Shown here: positions 8,836 to 17,564 of the stretch, piece after piece
Numbering within the stretch: the stretch's first letter is position 1
Layout of the letters: each line of letters opens with the position of its first letter
DNA from: Clostridium manihotivorum
Lineage (GTDB): Bacteria; Bacillota; Clostridia; Clostridiales; Clostridiaceae
NCBI RefSeq assembly: GCF_004015185.1
Contig: NZ_CP025746.1
Location: 2,807,776-2,871,775, forward strand
Direction: 5' to 3'
Length of the DNA stretch: 64,000 nt
Notes under the pieces: generated by a model
What the model was told of the DNA's origin: nothing
What the model saw: the letters and a program-made list of their open reading frames with translations, nothing else
The model's database searches: none
Translations under genes and position numbers: made by a program

Positions 8836-8929
8836 AACTTAAGTTATGCATGTTCGCAAATCCCGACTTCTGTGGAGTAGATGATCCCGGGTTCTGAGGA
8901 TCATCAGGCATGCATAACTTAATAGTTGA
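8836..8929. repeat. Repeat family A, copy 1 (MITE-like)
   Basis: TTAAGTTATGCATG (8839-8852) and CATGCATAACTTAA (8909-8922) are exact 14-bp terminal inverted repeats. An internal stem GATGATCC/GGATCATC lies between them. The same architecture and termini recur at 17395, 45421, 45533 and 50551. It lies in the gap between the NUDIX gene and the convergent ABC permease gene, which holds nothing else. Confidence 0.8.
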
Positions 8930-9034
8930 AGTTAGTCTATAACAACGGCTTATTAACTATAAAAAATACATAGAAAAGCTAGTTCAACTGAATTGCTCTG
9001 AGATTAAATCACCTAGAAAATTACAATTATATAT

Positions 9035-9829
9035 CTAAACTAATTTCTCTGCAGTAAACTTAGCGGAGATTCTCTTTATTAAGGTATAATCTATTATCAA
9101 TATAGCTCCTCCGCCTAAGAACATAATAAGATTATTTAGTAAAAGCATACCAGTCATTTGACCAACTATTAGAAGAGCTACAGGAAGTACAAGCAATCCA
9201 CTTACCTGTTGTGCTTCTTGAAAGGTTTGTGACTTTGCTGAAACCATAACAGTAAAAGTCAAAGATAACAAATTAACTGCAGGGGTTATCCAAAATATTA
9301 TAAGGAGCCATTGAATATTTGGAAAAATTAATGAGCCAAAATAAATGTAGCCGCCTATATTGAAGATAATTCCAAGTAATATAAAAGATATCAAAGTTAC
9401 AATATAGGATGGAATAAAAACTCCCAATATCTTAGCTTTAAGCAACTGTTCCATTGAAATCGGAGTGTAAAGTAAAGTTTCAAGAGTTTTATGTTCCTTT
9501 TCTCCAACAAAGCTACTGGCACCAAGGACACCTGAACACATTATAGGAATTATGAGGAAGTAGGATGGAAACATGAAGTTTATAGTTACTTTTATTAAAA
9601 GCTGAGCTGGAGAGTAGGAAGCATATTCAGCCGGCAACTTTTTTAAAAGAGGTCCAAGCTTAGTTAGTAAACTTGCATCGCTACCAGCATATTTAGCTCC
9701 TATTAATATAGCTATGGGAATTAGTACAATCATTATAATAGGTACAATGGTCATTGGGAGAATAACCTGTTTTGAACTGGTAATTTCATTTATATCTTTA
9801 TATATCAATGTTTTTTCGCTTCTATTCAT
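9035..9829 (-). CDS. ABC-2 type transporter permease
   Basis: A 264-residue membrane protein with about six helices, the exporter partner of the ATPase encoded just upstream. After a short cytoplasmic start (EKTLIYKDINEITSSKQ), a helix at about 22-45 is followed by a ~45-residue extracellular loop, then SSFVGEKEHKTLETLLYTPIS, the conserved cytoplasmic coupling segment of NatB/ABC-2 permeases, and further helices. GGAGT eight bases upstream supports ATG 9829. The gap to the ATPase gene is 18 bases, so both are in one operon read leftward. The cargo is unknown; NatAB-like and drug or peptide exporters share this layout. Confidence 0.85.
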   Translation of the reverse strand: MNRSEKTLIYKDINEITSSKQVILPMTIVPIIMIVLIPIAILIGAKYAGSDASLLTKLGPLLKKLPAEYASYSPAQLLIKVTINFMFPSYFLIIPIMCSGVLGASSFVGEKEHKTLETLLYTPISMEQLLKAKILGVFIPSYIVTLISFILLGIIFNIGGYIYFGSLIFPNIQWLLIIFWITPAVNLLSLTFTVMVSAKSQTFQEAQQVSGLLVLPVALLIVGQMTGMLLLNNLIMFLGGGAILIIDYTLIKRISAKFTAEKLV

Positions 9830-9847
9830 ATTATAATCACTCCAGAC

Positions 9848-10765
9848 TTATAATTTTAGCTTTTCATCTATACCTTTTATATATTTAAAGTAAAGTTGCT
9901 CTAAGGACCACTTTTGCTGTACAGCCTCATAGATCTCTCCACCACTTTCCAGTATACCTTGAATCAAACTGTTTACTTCTGTGTCTCCTAAGATAGCTTT
10001 GCTATATATATCTTTACCTTCATGAAGAAATCCAAATTTGTCAGAAATATTCCTTCCTCTAACCTGAAACCTAAGTGTTGCATTTTTCTTTGAAGCAAGT
10101 TCATTGAAGGTACCTAAGCCAAGTATATTGCCATTATTTATAAAACCATATAAGGTACATATATCTTCAGCATATTTCAGTTGGTGGGTACAAAGAAATA
10201 TGGTAACCTCACTTTCCTCAGCAAGTTCCTTAATAAGCTTTGTAACATTAAGAGCATTTTCAGGATCTAGTCCAGAAGTAGGTTCATCAAGAAATAAAAT
10301 TTGAGGATTATGAATTAAGGAAACAGCCAAGGAAACTCTTTTTCTCATTCCTGTACTAAAGGATTTCACTTTTTTATCCTTAACATCCACTAGTTCCAGT
10401 CTTTCCAAAATAGAGTTAGTTCGTTTTTTTAGAGATTTTTCTTCAAGTCCATGCATTTTTCCGAAAAATATTAGGTTTTGTTCTGCGGTAAGATTTTCAT
10501 AACAGGAAGAACTTTCAGTCATAACTCCACATAACCTGTGAATCTCAATAGGATTGTCTTTTACAGGTATCCCTAATATTTCAGCATGTCCAGCTGTTGG
10601 AGCAAGAATTCCATTTAAGATTCTAACAGTGGTAGTCTTGCCAGAACCATTGGGGCCGAGAAAACCAAATATTTCGCCTTTGGGTATGGATAGACTGATG
10701 TTATTTAAAGCGTTAGTGCTGCCATCATAAGATTTATTAAGATTTTCTATTTTTATTGCGTTCAT
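9848..10765 (-). CDS. ABC-2 exporter ATP-binding protein
   Basis: A 305-residue ATPase of the NatA/CcmA-like exporter class. Walker A GPNGSGKTT is at about 38-46, the signature is FSTGMRKRVSLAVSL at about 133-147, and Walker B ILFLDEP is followed by TSGLDP; the FSTGMRKR wording is typical of ABC-2 exporter ATPases. A C-terminal accessory region of about 90 residues follows the ATPase core. An in-frame ATG at 10813 lacks a ribosome binding site, while GAGGTGAA at 10770-10777 fixes ATG 10765. It is first in a two-gene operon with the permease at 9035. Confidence 0.9.
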   Translation of the reverse strand: MNAIKIENLNKSYDGSTNALNNISLSIPKGEIFGFLGPNGSGKTTTVRILNGILAPTAGHAEILGIPVKDNPIEIHRLCGVMTESSSCYENLTAEQNLIFFGKMHGLEEKSLKKRTNSILERLELVDVKDKKVKSFSTGMRKRVSLAVSLIHNPQILFLDEPTSGLDPENALNVTKLIKELAEESEVTIFLCTHQLKYAEDICTLYGFINNGNILGLGTFNELASKKNATLRFQVRGRNISDKFGFLHEGKDIYSKAILGDTEVNSLIQGILESGGEIYEAVQQKWSLEQLYFKYIKGIDEKLKL

Positions 10766-10900
10766 TTTCTTCACCTCATAACTATTAAACGTAGATTTAT
10801 AAAAAAAGTTCAAATTAAATTTATGCTTTAAGTATTAAAATCAAAGAGGTATAATTAGTAGTAGTTTATACTTGCTAGCTAACGATTATTATAGAATTTA

Positions 10901-10930
10901 TTGACAAAAGTTTCGAGTAGAATATGGTAT
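10901..10930 (+). promoter_or_regulatory. Putative sigma-A promoter for the esterase unit
   Basis: TTGACA at 10901-10906 and TGGTAT at 10925-10930 are 18 bases apart, upstream of the small ORF at 11024 and the esterase at 11122. The -35 box is a perfect match; the -10 box is only fair. Confidence 0.5.
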
Positions 10931-11023
10931 ATATTTAGATAGATTATTTCATAGTGAGATCTTTAAAATAGATTTTCGAAGGTTTTTGGAAAGCACTATT
11001 TTGAATCTAAGGTGGGAAGTAGT

Positions 11024-11077
11024 ATGTTTGATAAGAAGAACAAAGATTTTAGATTTTTTGTTGGACAGAATGTATAA
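11024..11077 (+). CDS. Possible 17-residue leader peptide
   Basis: ATG at 11024, preceded by GGTGGGAAG, opens MFDKKNKDFRFFVGQNV and stops at 11077, 44 bases before the esterase start. The peptide is charged and aromatic and matches nothing I recognise. It could be a translated leader or chance; there is no hairpin after it. Confidence 0.3.
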   Translation: MFDKKNKDFRFFVGQNV

Positions 11078-11121
11078 ACATTATTTATAAATACAAACAA
11101 CAAGGGTAGGGGGAGTTTATA

Positions 11122-12021
11122 ATGCTAATTAAAAAGATTCAATTATGGGAAGACAATGAAGAGGTTAATCTATTTACCTATATTTTGGACAATTCCTTAG
11201 AGTTTCAAACCAATAATAAGAGACCTGCTGTAATCGTTATACCAGGAGGCGGTTATCTTGGAACCTCTGATAGAGAGGCTGAACCAATAGCTATGAAATT
11301 TGCATCTCAAGGGTACCATACTTTCGTATTGAGGTACAATACTAGTTTTAATAAGATGGAGATTGATTTTGATAATCTACCAGAATACAATGAAAGAGCA
11401 GTTTATCCTGGACCACTATTTGATTTGGCTAAAGCTATGATGATTATAAAAGAAAATGCAAAGCAATGGTTTGTAGATAGTGAAAGAATAAGTTTATGCG
11501 GATTCTCAGCTGGAGCACATTTGGCTGCTAGTATGGGGGTTCATTGGCAGGATTCTTTACTGACAGAAAAGTTTGGAGTAGACAGTAATTATTTCAAGGC
11601 AAATGCTGTTATCTTAGGGTATCCACTGATAGATTATAATATTATGAAGGAAGAAGTGGCAGCAAGTGAAAATAGATGGCTTGTAGACTTTTGGAAAGTA
11701 TCTAATAAGGCTATATTTGGCACAGATGCGCAGACTGAAGAGGAGCTAGCAGAGCTTAGCCCAACTAACTATGTTACTAGAAATACACCACCAACCTTTA
11801 TCTGGCATACCGCAGATGATGGCTTAGTATATGCAGCTAACTCATTGAAGATGGCTTATGAGCTAAGTAAGAACAGGATCCCATATGAACTTCACGTTTT
11901 TGAAAGCGGAGTGCATGGACTATCCTTAAGTAATGAATATACTGCTTCTGAAAAAAATCATATCAATCCACATTGCGAACATTGGTTTGCATTGGCTTCA
12001 GAGTGGCTTAAAAAATATTAA
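11122..12021 (+). CDS. Alpha/beta-hydrolase esterase (Aes/acetyl-xylan-esterase-like)
   Basis: A 299-residue cytoplasmic hydrolase of the COG0657 type. The oxyanion-hole strand reads VIPGGGYLGTSDRE at about 37-50 (HGGG-like with Pro for His), the nucleophile elbow is CGFSAGAH at about 131-138, the acid lies in HTADDGLV and the likely catalytic His in SGVHGLSL near residue 274. The insert after the oxyanion strand resembles small esterases that remove acetyl groups from sugars or xylan; the real substrate is unknown. A GGGGGAG box precedes ATG 11122. A hairpin shared with the convergent S41 peptidase gene follows. Confidence 0.85.
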   Translation: MLIKKIQLWEDNEEVNLFTYILDNSLEFQTNNKRPAVIVIPGGGYLGTSDREAEPIAMKFASQGYHTFVLRYNTSFNKMEIDFDNLPEYNERAVYPGPLFDLAKAMMIIKENAKQWFVDSERISLCGFSAGAHLAASMGVHWQDSLLTEKFGVDSNYFKANAVILGYPLIDYNIMKEEVAASENRWLVDFWKVSNKAIFGTDAQTEEELAELSPTNYVTRNTPPTFIWHTADDGLVYAANSLKMAYELSKNRIPYELHVFESGVHGLSLSNEYTASEKNHINPHCEHWFALASEWLKKY

Positions 12022-12069
12022 TTAAAAATAAGTAATAATTTCAACGTCATATTTTAAATATAGCTACAT

Positions 12070-12112
12070 AAAAGGTTAATAGGAGACAAACTATCTTCTA
12101 TTAACCTTTTTC
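12070..12112. terminator. Bidirectional intrinsic terminator
   Basis: AAAAGGTTAATAG (12070-12082) pairs exactly with CTATTAACCTTTT (12098-12110). T-runs occur on both strands, so it can serve the esterase (rightward) and the S41 peptidase (leftward). Confidence 0.8.
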
Positions 12113-12125
12113 TATATATTAAATA

Positions 12126-13400
12126 TTATTTAGATAAAAATTCAATTGCTTTTTCAAGATCTATGTCTTTCTCAATATGTTCAGGGCTCCATGGAATATA
12201 AATATCTGGGGTAGCACCAACTCCAGTCAAGCCTTTACCATTATCTATGCCAGCATCTCTAGAAGTTGGGTACCATAACATAAGTCCATTTTCATACTGT
12301 TGAACTGCTACATTGCTATAATCAGTTATACCAGCAGTACCACGGCCTATTAAGGTTACCTTTTCTGACTGACCTGCGATTACTACAAAGGAATCACCAG
12401 AGCTACCGCAATATACATCCTGAAGAACAACTACCTTTTCAGGACTTTTTCTTCCATTAATTTTTACATTTGGTACAGAATCATTTATATCGAATTCTAC
12501 AAAACCTTTATTTCTGTATTTATCCATTGTATCAAGATAGTCTTTAATAACTTTCTTAGTATTTTGGTCTTCAACTTGAGTAAGATATTGCTTAAGTTGA
12601 GTTGTTCTTAAAGTATAATTTCTCTCAGTCATATTATATTGGGTTACGTCAATATGCAACTGATTAAAGGATATCTCTCTAGGGAATATATAGTCAAGCA
12701 ATTTCATATATGCAGAATCACTTCCACCATAATTTACTCTTACGTCAATTATTAAATATTTAGCTGTATCTAATGCTGCTCTATTATCTTCTATAAGTTT
12801 ACTAATATCATCATCATTAAAATCTGTTAGCTTAATTAATAAGGTATCATTTCCAATTGGTTTTATGGAGTATTCAGGAATATATTTCTCTTTTTCATAT
12901 TTTTCTAAAATCATCTCAAAAGCTTCACCAGACTTTGTTTCAACAACACATTGTTTATGTTTTAGTAGAACAGAAGACCAATTTTCTCTATCAGCATGGG
13001 AACCAAGAACCTGAATATTCTTTTTGTAAGTAGTGCCAAGTTCTGTTATTGATATATCGTCCATGGCTACAATAGCCATTCCCTTTTCAAGTCTTTTTTC
13101 TTTGCCAACATGTGTTATATACAACTTGTCCTTATGTCTCCTGCACTTAAAGCCGTTATCGTAAGCCTTAGGAGAATTATTTCCTGATAATGTTAAAGAT
13201 ACATGACCATCTTTAAAATCCAATAAATAGTCAGATACTATTTCTTTAAAAGTAATAGCATCCAAATTATTGTCTTTTTCAAGAGATATAAGCTGATTTC
13301 TAAATATTTCAGGAGCATCCCAGTCTTTTTTATCGTTGCACCCAGAATAATCTGTACGCATTATGCTAGCAATATCATCAAAGATTTCTAAGTAGTTCAT
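12126..13400 (-). CDS. S41-family (C-terminal processing-like) peptidase
   Basis: A 424-residue serine peptidase of the S41/Tsp class. The first ~90 residues look like a helical S41 N-terminal domain; a PDZ-like segment around 110-160 contains KGMAIVAMDD; the catalytic domain includes YLIIDVRVNYGGSDSA and the nucleophile region VYCGSSGDSFV. No signal peptide is visible, so it may be cytoplasmic or leave unconventionally. GGGAAGAGG at 13407-13415 supports ATG 13400; the frame extends 27 codons upstream without a ribosome binding site. It is monocistronic and convergent with the esterase. Confidence 0.82.
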   Translation of the reverse strand: MNYLEIFDDIASIMRTDYSGCNDKKDWDAPEIFRNQLISLEKDNNLDAITFKEIVSDYLLDFKDGHVSLTLSGNNSPKAYDNGFKCRRHKDKLYITHVGKEKRLEKGMAIVAMDDISITELGTTYKKNIQVLGSHADRENWSSVLLKHKQCVVETKSGEAFEMILEKYEKEKYIPEYSIKPIGNDTLLIKLTDFNDDDISKLIEDNRAALDTAKYLIIDVRVNYGGSDSAYMKLLDYIFPREISFNQLHIDVTQYNMTERNYTLRTTQLKQYLTQVEDQNTKKVIKDYLDTMDKYRNKGFVEFDINDSVPNVKINGRKSPEKVVVLQDVYCGSSGDSFVVIAGQSEKVTLIGRGTAGITDYSNVAVQQYENGLMLWYPTSRDAGIDNGKGLTGVGATPDIYIPWSPEHIEKDIDLEKAIEFLSK

Positions 13401-13893
13401 AGTTAAACCTCTTCCCAATGTGAAAAATTTATAGTTGAAATTTCTAAGTTGCGGAAAATTTTTAGATACAAATATGTACAAAGTTAAATTGCAATTAAAA
13501 CTTAATGTAGACTAGAATCAAATATTTATAAAATTATATAAATATATAGGCATAGTGAGGGTTAGCGAACTTTTACTTTCAGAAGTTCGAGGTATAATAA
13601 AAACAATTGACAGAGTGGAAATGAAGATTATATTAGACCTAAGGAAGAATTAAAGACACAGTAATTATATAATGCTTAAATATTTGATAATATGTAAAAT
13701 ATATCATAACAATGCTTTCTCAGTCAAATGTTCAAATATTAATCAAGCCTTAGTATAAAGTTATAAGATTAAGAGTTTATTCAATCATAGTTTAGTTTGA
13801 AATATAGCAAATCTTTAGTGTTATTTCAGAAATATTTAAGTGGACAGATACGTAATTCACTGGATATTACTAGAAAAAATATATTGCTTAACT

Positions 13894-13918
13894 ATATACA
13901 TAGTGATACAATGTATAT
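13894..13918. promoter_or_regulatory. Inverted-repeat operator upstream of the HAAS-VanZ gene
   Basis: ATATACAT (13894-13901) and ATGTATAT (13911-13918) form a perfect 8-bp inverted repeat with a 9-base spacer. HAAS-domain genes are usually controlled by a neighbouring PadR repressor that binds such dyads, but no padR gene is in the window. The rest of the 670-base gap (13401-14072) has only a CGAACTT/AAGTTCG hairpin near 13566-13590. Confidence 0.4.
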
Positions 13919-14072
13919 GTAACTGGAATAAGGTTGTAGATAAGGGAATAATGAGTAGGAGAATTGATAAGTTATTTAATCATCAGTTCTTGAAAAAGGT
14001 TTAGACAATAGTTGAGAGATTAGAACGTGAAATAACAATACAAATAATAAAAATTTGAATGGAGGTTTAAGT

Positions 14073-14756
14073 ATGCATGAATTTAGGGATTATATTAATG
14101 ACATCTTGAAGGATATCTTCACTGATTCAAATAGCAAAAAAGATATTGCAGATGAAATAGAAGACCATCTAAATATGTTAAAGCAAGAGTTTATAACGAA
14201 AGGATTTTCCGAAAGAGAAGCAGCTAAAATGGCGATTAAAAACTTCGGAGAGATTAAAAAGATAAAAAAGAATTATGCCAATACATATAATGCTTTTTCT
14301 AGGACAACAAGTATACTAGCGGCAACCTTATTTACAATGTATATGTTAATGTTTATACAAGTGTCCTTTCTAAGGTATAGGGGGCTGGCAAACTTTGATA
14401 CAATAAACCTTGTTCCATTTAAATCTATATATTTTTATTTAACTAACTTTAATCATATTAATAACTCTACATGGTTTAGTGCACTTTTTGGACCAATGAT
14501 AGCATTTATTCCATTTGGATTTCTTCTCCCAGTTATCATTAATAAATTAAAAAGTGTCAATATTATCGTACTTATATCATTGGCTTTTGCTACATTTATA
14601 GAAGTACTTCAACATATTACAAAACTGGGAGTAGCAGATATAGATGATGTTATGTCAGCTATTATCGGAAGCCTTTTTGGATATGCATTGCTAAAGTTAA
14701 TGGTAAAGCTTATTTTGAATTTAAAGAAATTAGTTTCAAATTTAAAACTAGCCTAG
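14073..14756 (+). CDS. HAAS-domain / VanZ-like membrane fusion protein
   Basis: A 227-residue protein in two parts. Residues 1-75 form a soluble helical HAAS (DUF1700-like) domain: MHEFRDYINDILKDIF through DEIEDHLNMLKQEF and SEREAAKMAIKNFGE. The remainder is a VanZ-like domain with four helices and the diagnostic NLVPFKS, EVLQHI and DIDDVMSAIIGSLFGY motifs. HAAS domains normally precede other membrane proteins and work with PadR regulators. VanZ itself gives low-level teicoplanin resistance in enterococci; function here is unproved. GGAGG at 14061-14065 selects ATG 14073. A terminator follows at 14836. Confidence 0.85.
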   Translation: MHEFRDYINDILKDIFTDSNSKKDIADEIEDHLNMLKQEFITKGFSEREAAKMAIKNFGEIKKIKKNYANTYNAFSRTTSILAATLFTMYMLMFIQVSFLRYRGLANFDTINLVPFKSIYFYLTNFNHINNSTWFSALFGPMIAFIPFGFLLPVIINKLKSVNIIVLISLAFATFIEVLQHITKLGVADIDDVMSAIIGSLFGYALLKLMVKLILNLKKLVSNLKLA

Positions 14757-14835
14757 TGGTGACAAAATTAAATCCATTTTTTCGCTTTAAAAGTTGCTAT
14801 AACATATATCTTTATTAAATTAAAATCATATTTAG

Positions 14836-14870
14836 CCTATAAAGTTTTTTACTTTATAGGTCATTTTTAT
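14836..14870 (+). terminator. Intrinsic terminator after the HAAS-VanZ gene
   Basis: CCTATAAAGT (14836-14845) and ACTTTATAGG (14851-14860) form a perfect 10-bp stem with a T5 loop, followed by TCATTTTTATT. Confidence 0.8.
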
Positions 14871-14886
14871 TCTTTAGGAATCGCAC

Positions 14887-15111
14887 ATGGATGCTAAAGA
14901 TGCCGTAAGGTATGATGAAAAAGGATTTCTATAACGTAGAAAATCAATGAAACAATTATAGCTGTAAATTTGGGTGATACTTTGGATTATTGAATCTGGT
15001 AAAGATGCTAATATCGAAACATTCACTGCTAATATGACGAATATTTTTACAAAAGCTGATTATATAATAATAGAAGGTGAGATTGTTTATAGATTAGAAG
15101 GTAAAAAGTAA
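14887..15111 (+). pseudogene. Decayed gene remnant with surviving terminator
   Basis: The stretch 14974-15111 encodes a coherent C-terminal peptide (ESGKDANIETFTANMTNIF, then KADYIIIEGEIVYRLEGKK) ending TAA at 15109-15111. Just upstream, a different frame reads TIIAVNLGDTLDY before a stop, which continues the sense if a frameshift near 14985 is allowed, and MDAKDAVRYDEKGFL at 14887 is another fragment. A perfect terminator follows 13 bases after the stop. Best read as a small gene broken by frameshifts; the family is not recognised. Confidence 0.45.
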
Positions 15112-15123
15112 TGATTAGTTTAC

Positions 15124-15162
15124 TTTATAGAAGCAGGTTTAAGCTGCTTCTATAAAATATTT
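15124..15162 (+). terminator. Intrinsic terminator after the decayed gene
   Basis: TTTATAGAAGCAG (15124-15136) pairs exactly with CTGCTTCTATAAA (15144-15156), followed by ATATTTAT. Confidence 0.75.
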
Positions 15163-15287
15163 ATAAAACTGGTTAGGTATAATGGAAAGTATTGTAGTAA
15201 GGGCATTTGTGTATAACATACAAATGTTTACATCATATAGGATTTGTAATTTGAATTTAAATTATTCATATTAAATTAGTATAAATA

Positions 15288-15767
15288 TTATAGCATTAGT
15301 TCCATTCTTCGGTTCCTAGTTGTTAGTCCCATCTTCTCGTAAAACTTAATTGCATCCTTATTGAACTCCCATACTACCAACTGAATAGATGAAACTGCTT
15401 CGGCTTCTGCATACTCTAAGATGTGATTAAAGAGTAAAGTGCCAAGACCATTTTTTTGGCTAGTTTTCTTAACTGAGAAAGCGTCAATATAAGCAAAAGA
15501 GGATGCTTTAAGAATTGGAATACTTCTTGGAGTCATTATAGTAACTATACTGTAGGCGACTAACTGCTTAGATGAGGAATCTTCTACTACAGATACTTTA
15601 GTTTTTGTATCGTTTATTAGTTGTATAAAGTGAGCTTTATCCAAAGGGGTATTAGCGTCAACATAAACATCTGGTCTGTTTTTATAATGAAGTTTATGAA
15701 CTTCTTTTACTAACTCATTTAATTCAAAATAATCGCTTTCAATTGCTTGTCTTATTTTATTACTCAT
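15288..15767 (-). CDS. GNAT-family N-acetyltransferase
   Basis: A 159-residue acetyltransferase with a full GNAT fold: IRQAIESDYFELNELV at the N terminus, strand 4 SSFAYIDAFSVKKTSQKNGLGTLL (about 88-111) with the acetyl-CoA binding Q-K-N-G-L-G turn, and the closing WEFNKDAIKFYEKMGLT motif. The substrate is unknown; the overall form is like RimI-type or small-molecule acetyltransferases. AAAGGAGA just upstream of ATG 15767 supports the start. It is divergent from the small membrane protein gene at 15827 across a 59-base promoter gap. Confidence 0.85.
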   Translation of the reverse strand: MSNKIRQAIESDYFELNELVKEVHKLHYKNRPDVYVDANTPLDKAHFIQLINDTKTKVSVVEDSSSKQLVAYSIVTIMTPRSIPILKASSFAYIDAFSVKKTSQKNGLGTLLFNHILEYAEAEAVSSIQLVVWEFNKDAIKFYEKMGLTTRNRRMELML

Positions 15768-15826
15768 ATATTATCTCCTTTAACAAGTTTTATTTTCTTA
15801 CATAATATATAATGAGGTGACATTGT

Positions 15827-16219
15827 ATGAAAAGTTTACTTCGTAGGTTTGTAAGATTTTATAAGGGACTTAACCTGGCTACTAGAGCTTTAATTATTGT
15901 TGGTATGATTTCCTTAGTTGAAACAGTGCTTACGGTATTTTTTGATGCAAATCAGACAAGCCCTAATTCAATAGCAATAAGGTCAGTGATGTCAAGTATA
16001 TTTGGATTTATATTTGGTTCACAGCTGTCAGAAAATTCTAATCTAGAAAATGTTAATATTCAGACACAAATAGCGATAATAGTTGCTATAGTATGTCTTG
16101 CCACATCAATTGCAGGACATTGGGTATATATAAATCAGGCTGGAGCAGCTGCTGTAGAAATAAGAAATTTACTTTTCTCTGCGGTTGGATTTCTATTGAG
16201 TAGGGCTAAGCAGTCATAG
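15827..16219 (+). CDS. Small membrane protein of unknown function
   Basis: A 130-residue protein with three hydrophobic segments at about 20-40, 55-68 and 82-102 plus a final one near 112-126, and a basic N terminus (MKSLLRRFVRFYKG) that points the start inward. No motif is recognised. AATGAGGTGA precedes ATG 15827. It may be co-regulated with the divergent GNAT gene because they share a 59-base intergenic gap. No function is proposed. Confidence 0.7.
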   Translation: MKSLLRRFVRFYKGLNLATRALIIVGMISLVETVLTVFFDANQTSPNSIAIRSVMSSIFGFIFGSQLSENSNLENVNIQTQIAIIVAIVCLATSIAGHWVYINQAGAAAVEIRNLLFSAVGFLLSRAKQS

Positions 16220-16356
16220 AAGTGTAAAATGATAATGCTAAGTAATTCTTAGAAAAGACATATTATTACTAAACATTTAATTAGAGAAATTTTAAGCTTT
16301 TTGTAAGGCATATTTATTTCAAGCATGTCTATATGATGCAAGTTTTGATGCTAAAG

Positions 16357-16408
16357 ACTCCACTTTATACTTAAAGGCATTGGTATATGCCAATAAATAA
16401 AGTGGAGT
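16357..16408. terminator. Nested hairpin between convergent genes
   Basis: ACTCCACTTTAT (16357-16368) pairs exactly with ATAAAGTGGAGT (16397-16408); inside it GGCAT/ATGCC forms a second stem. It lies between a rightward membrane-protein gene and a leftward lipoprotein gene and probably terminates both, although neither side has a long T-run. Confidence 0.55.
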
Positions 16409-16468
16409 GAATGGCTTTATTATCAAATTAGGATTAGATATTAAAATTGGTATAGTAGTTTTAGTAAC

Positions 16469-17185
16469 TTATTTCATGTACTTTTCTACCAACTCATAAC
16501 ATCTATCCTTAGTTGTACGTCCTAAAGAATCCGTATAGATTACTGGCTCTAAAGTGCCACCTTTTACTGAAGAAGAAGCCTCTTTAGCCTTAGCATCTCT
16601 TTTGGCTATCCACTGAACTTCCTCAGCTTGTAGGTTCTTCATATCGCTAGGAGACAACTGTTCTTTTAAGACACCATATATCTCATTCAAAGCGTTGTCC
16701 CAAGCTTTATATATATCTCCAGCTGCTTCTCTCATATCCTTTGTTGTTGCTCCATTTTGATATTTAGTTTCTGTAGGTTTTAAGCTTAACTCTAAGTTGT
16801 CTAGCTTTTCTTTATACTGCTGCTTCTTGCTAGTAGAGTTAGGTTGCTTCTTATCAGTAGCTGCCTTAGATAATTCTGTATCTATTCTATTCTTTAATTT
16901 ATTTACACTCTCTCTTTGAGAATCATCAAGTTTTTGTTTGCTGAGGTCTTGTATTAGCGCTTTAGCCTCGTCATATTTTTTCTCATCAACCAGTGAACTT
17001 AAATTTTCTATACTTTTTTCAGCTTTTATTATATTATCATCCTTTGCTGTTGAAGTCGAACTAGAATTAGAAGTAGTATCACTTGGAGTGCTTTGAGCTG
17101 TAGTGGTATCACTTTTCTTATTACTACTACAACCAACCAAACCAAAAGAAAGAATTAAAGTTAAAAGTATTGTTGATTTTTTCAT
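16469..17185 (-). CDS. Lipoprotein with LprI/DUF1311-like C-terminal domain
   Basis: A 238-residue secreted lipoprotein. The signal peptide MKKSTILLTLILSFGLVGC ends in the lipobox LVGC, so Cys19 would be lipidated and the protein anchored on the outer face of the membrane. A Ser/Thr/Lys linker (20-45) and a helical, possibly coiled region (50-120) lead to a C-terminal DUF1311 (LprI N-terminal) domain with the spaced W-x5-Y, LSPSDMKNLQAEEVQWIAKRD pattern. In mycobacteria LprI inhibits lysozyme; that role is not established for clostridial homologues. GGAGG precedes ATG 17185. Confidence 0.82.
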   Translation of the reverse strand: MKKSTILLTLILSFGLVGCSSNKKSDTTTAQSTPSDTTSNSSSTSTAKDDNIIKAEKSIENLSSLVDEKKYDEAKALIQDLSKQKLDDSQRESVNKLKNRIDTELSKAATDKKQPNSTSKKQQYKEKLDNLELSLKPTETKYQNGATTKDMREAAGDIYKAWDNALNEIYGVLKEQLSPSDMKNLQAEEVQWIAKRDAKAKEASSSVKGGTLEPVIYTDSLGRTTKDRCYELVEKYMK

Positions 17186-17394
17186 ATTTTTCCTCCAAAG
17201 ATTAAAAAATAAGTCTAACTATGGATATATTATATCATTTTTTTAAAAGTTTACATATATTTAGGTACAGTTCATATTTTATACTGTTTTAAGAAAAAAT
17301 ATATGCTAATAAGGTGGTTTGTATATTTCTTCTTTTATAAACAAGTAAGCTATGGTAAAATTTAGGGTGATAATACTGGATATGTTAAATATAT

Positions 17395-17520
17395 AAGGAT
17401 CCTTTATGAAAACTTAATTTATACATGTTAGATAATCCTAGCTTCTGCGGATTAGATAATCTCGGTTTCTGGGAATCATCAGGTTTGCACAAATTAACAA
17501 TTGAGTTAGGAACACTGTAT
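17395..17520. repeat. Repeat family A, copy 2
   Basis: AACTTAATTTATACATG (17411-17427) and an imperfect right end TTTGCACAAATTAACAATTG (near 17484-17503) enclose the internal AATCCTAGCTTCTGCGGA and CTCGGTTTCTGGGAATCATC blocks shared with copies 1, 4 and 5. Outer arms AGGATCCTTTATGA and GAGTTAGGAACA match the reverse complement of copy 5. It ends about 40 bases ahead of the next gene and may carry part of its promoter. Confidence 0.7.
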
Positions 17521-17564
17521 ATGGAGAGGTTATCAAGTAATTTGAAAATTAGGAGGAAGAGTAA

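Noticed and set aside
16357..16408. Structured regulatory RNA
   Set aside because: The nested hairpin lies between two convergent genes with no promoter nearby; a bidirectional terminator is the simpler reading.
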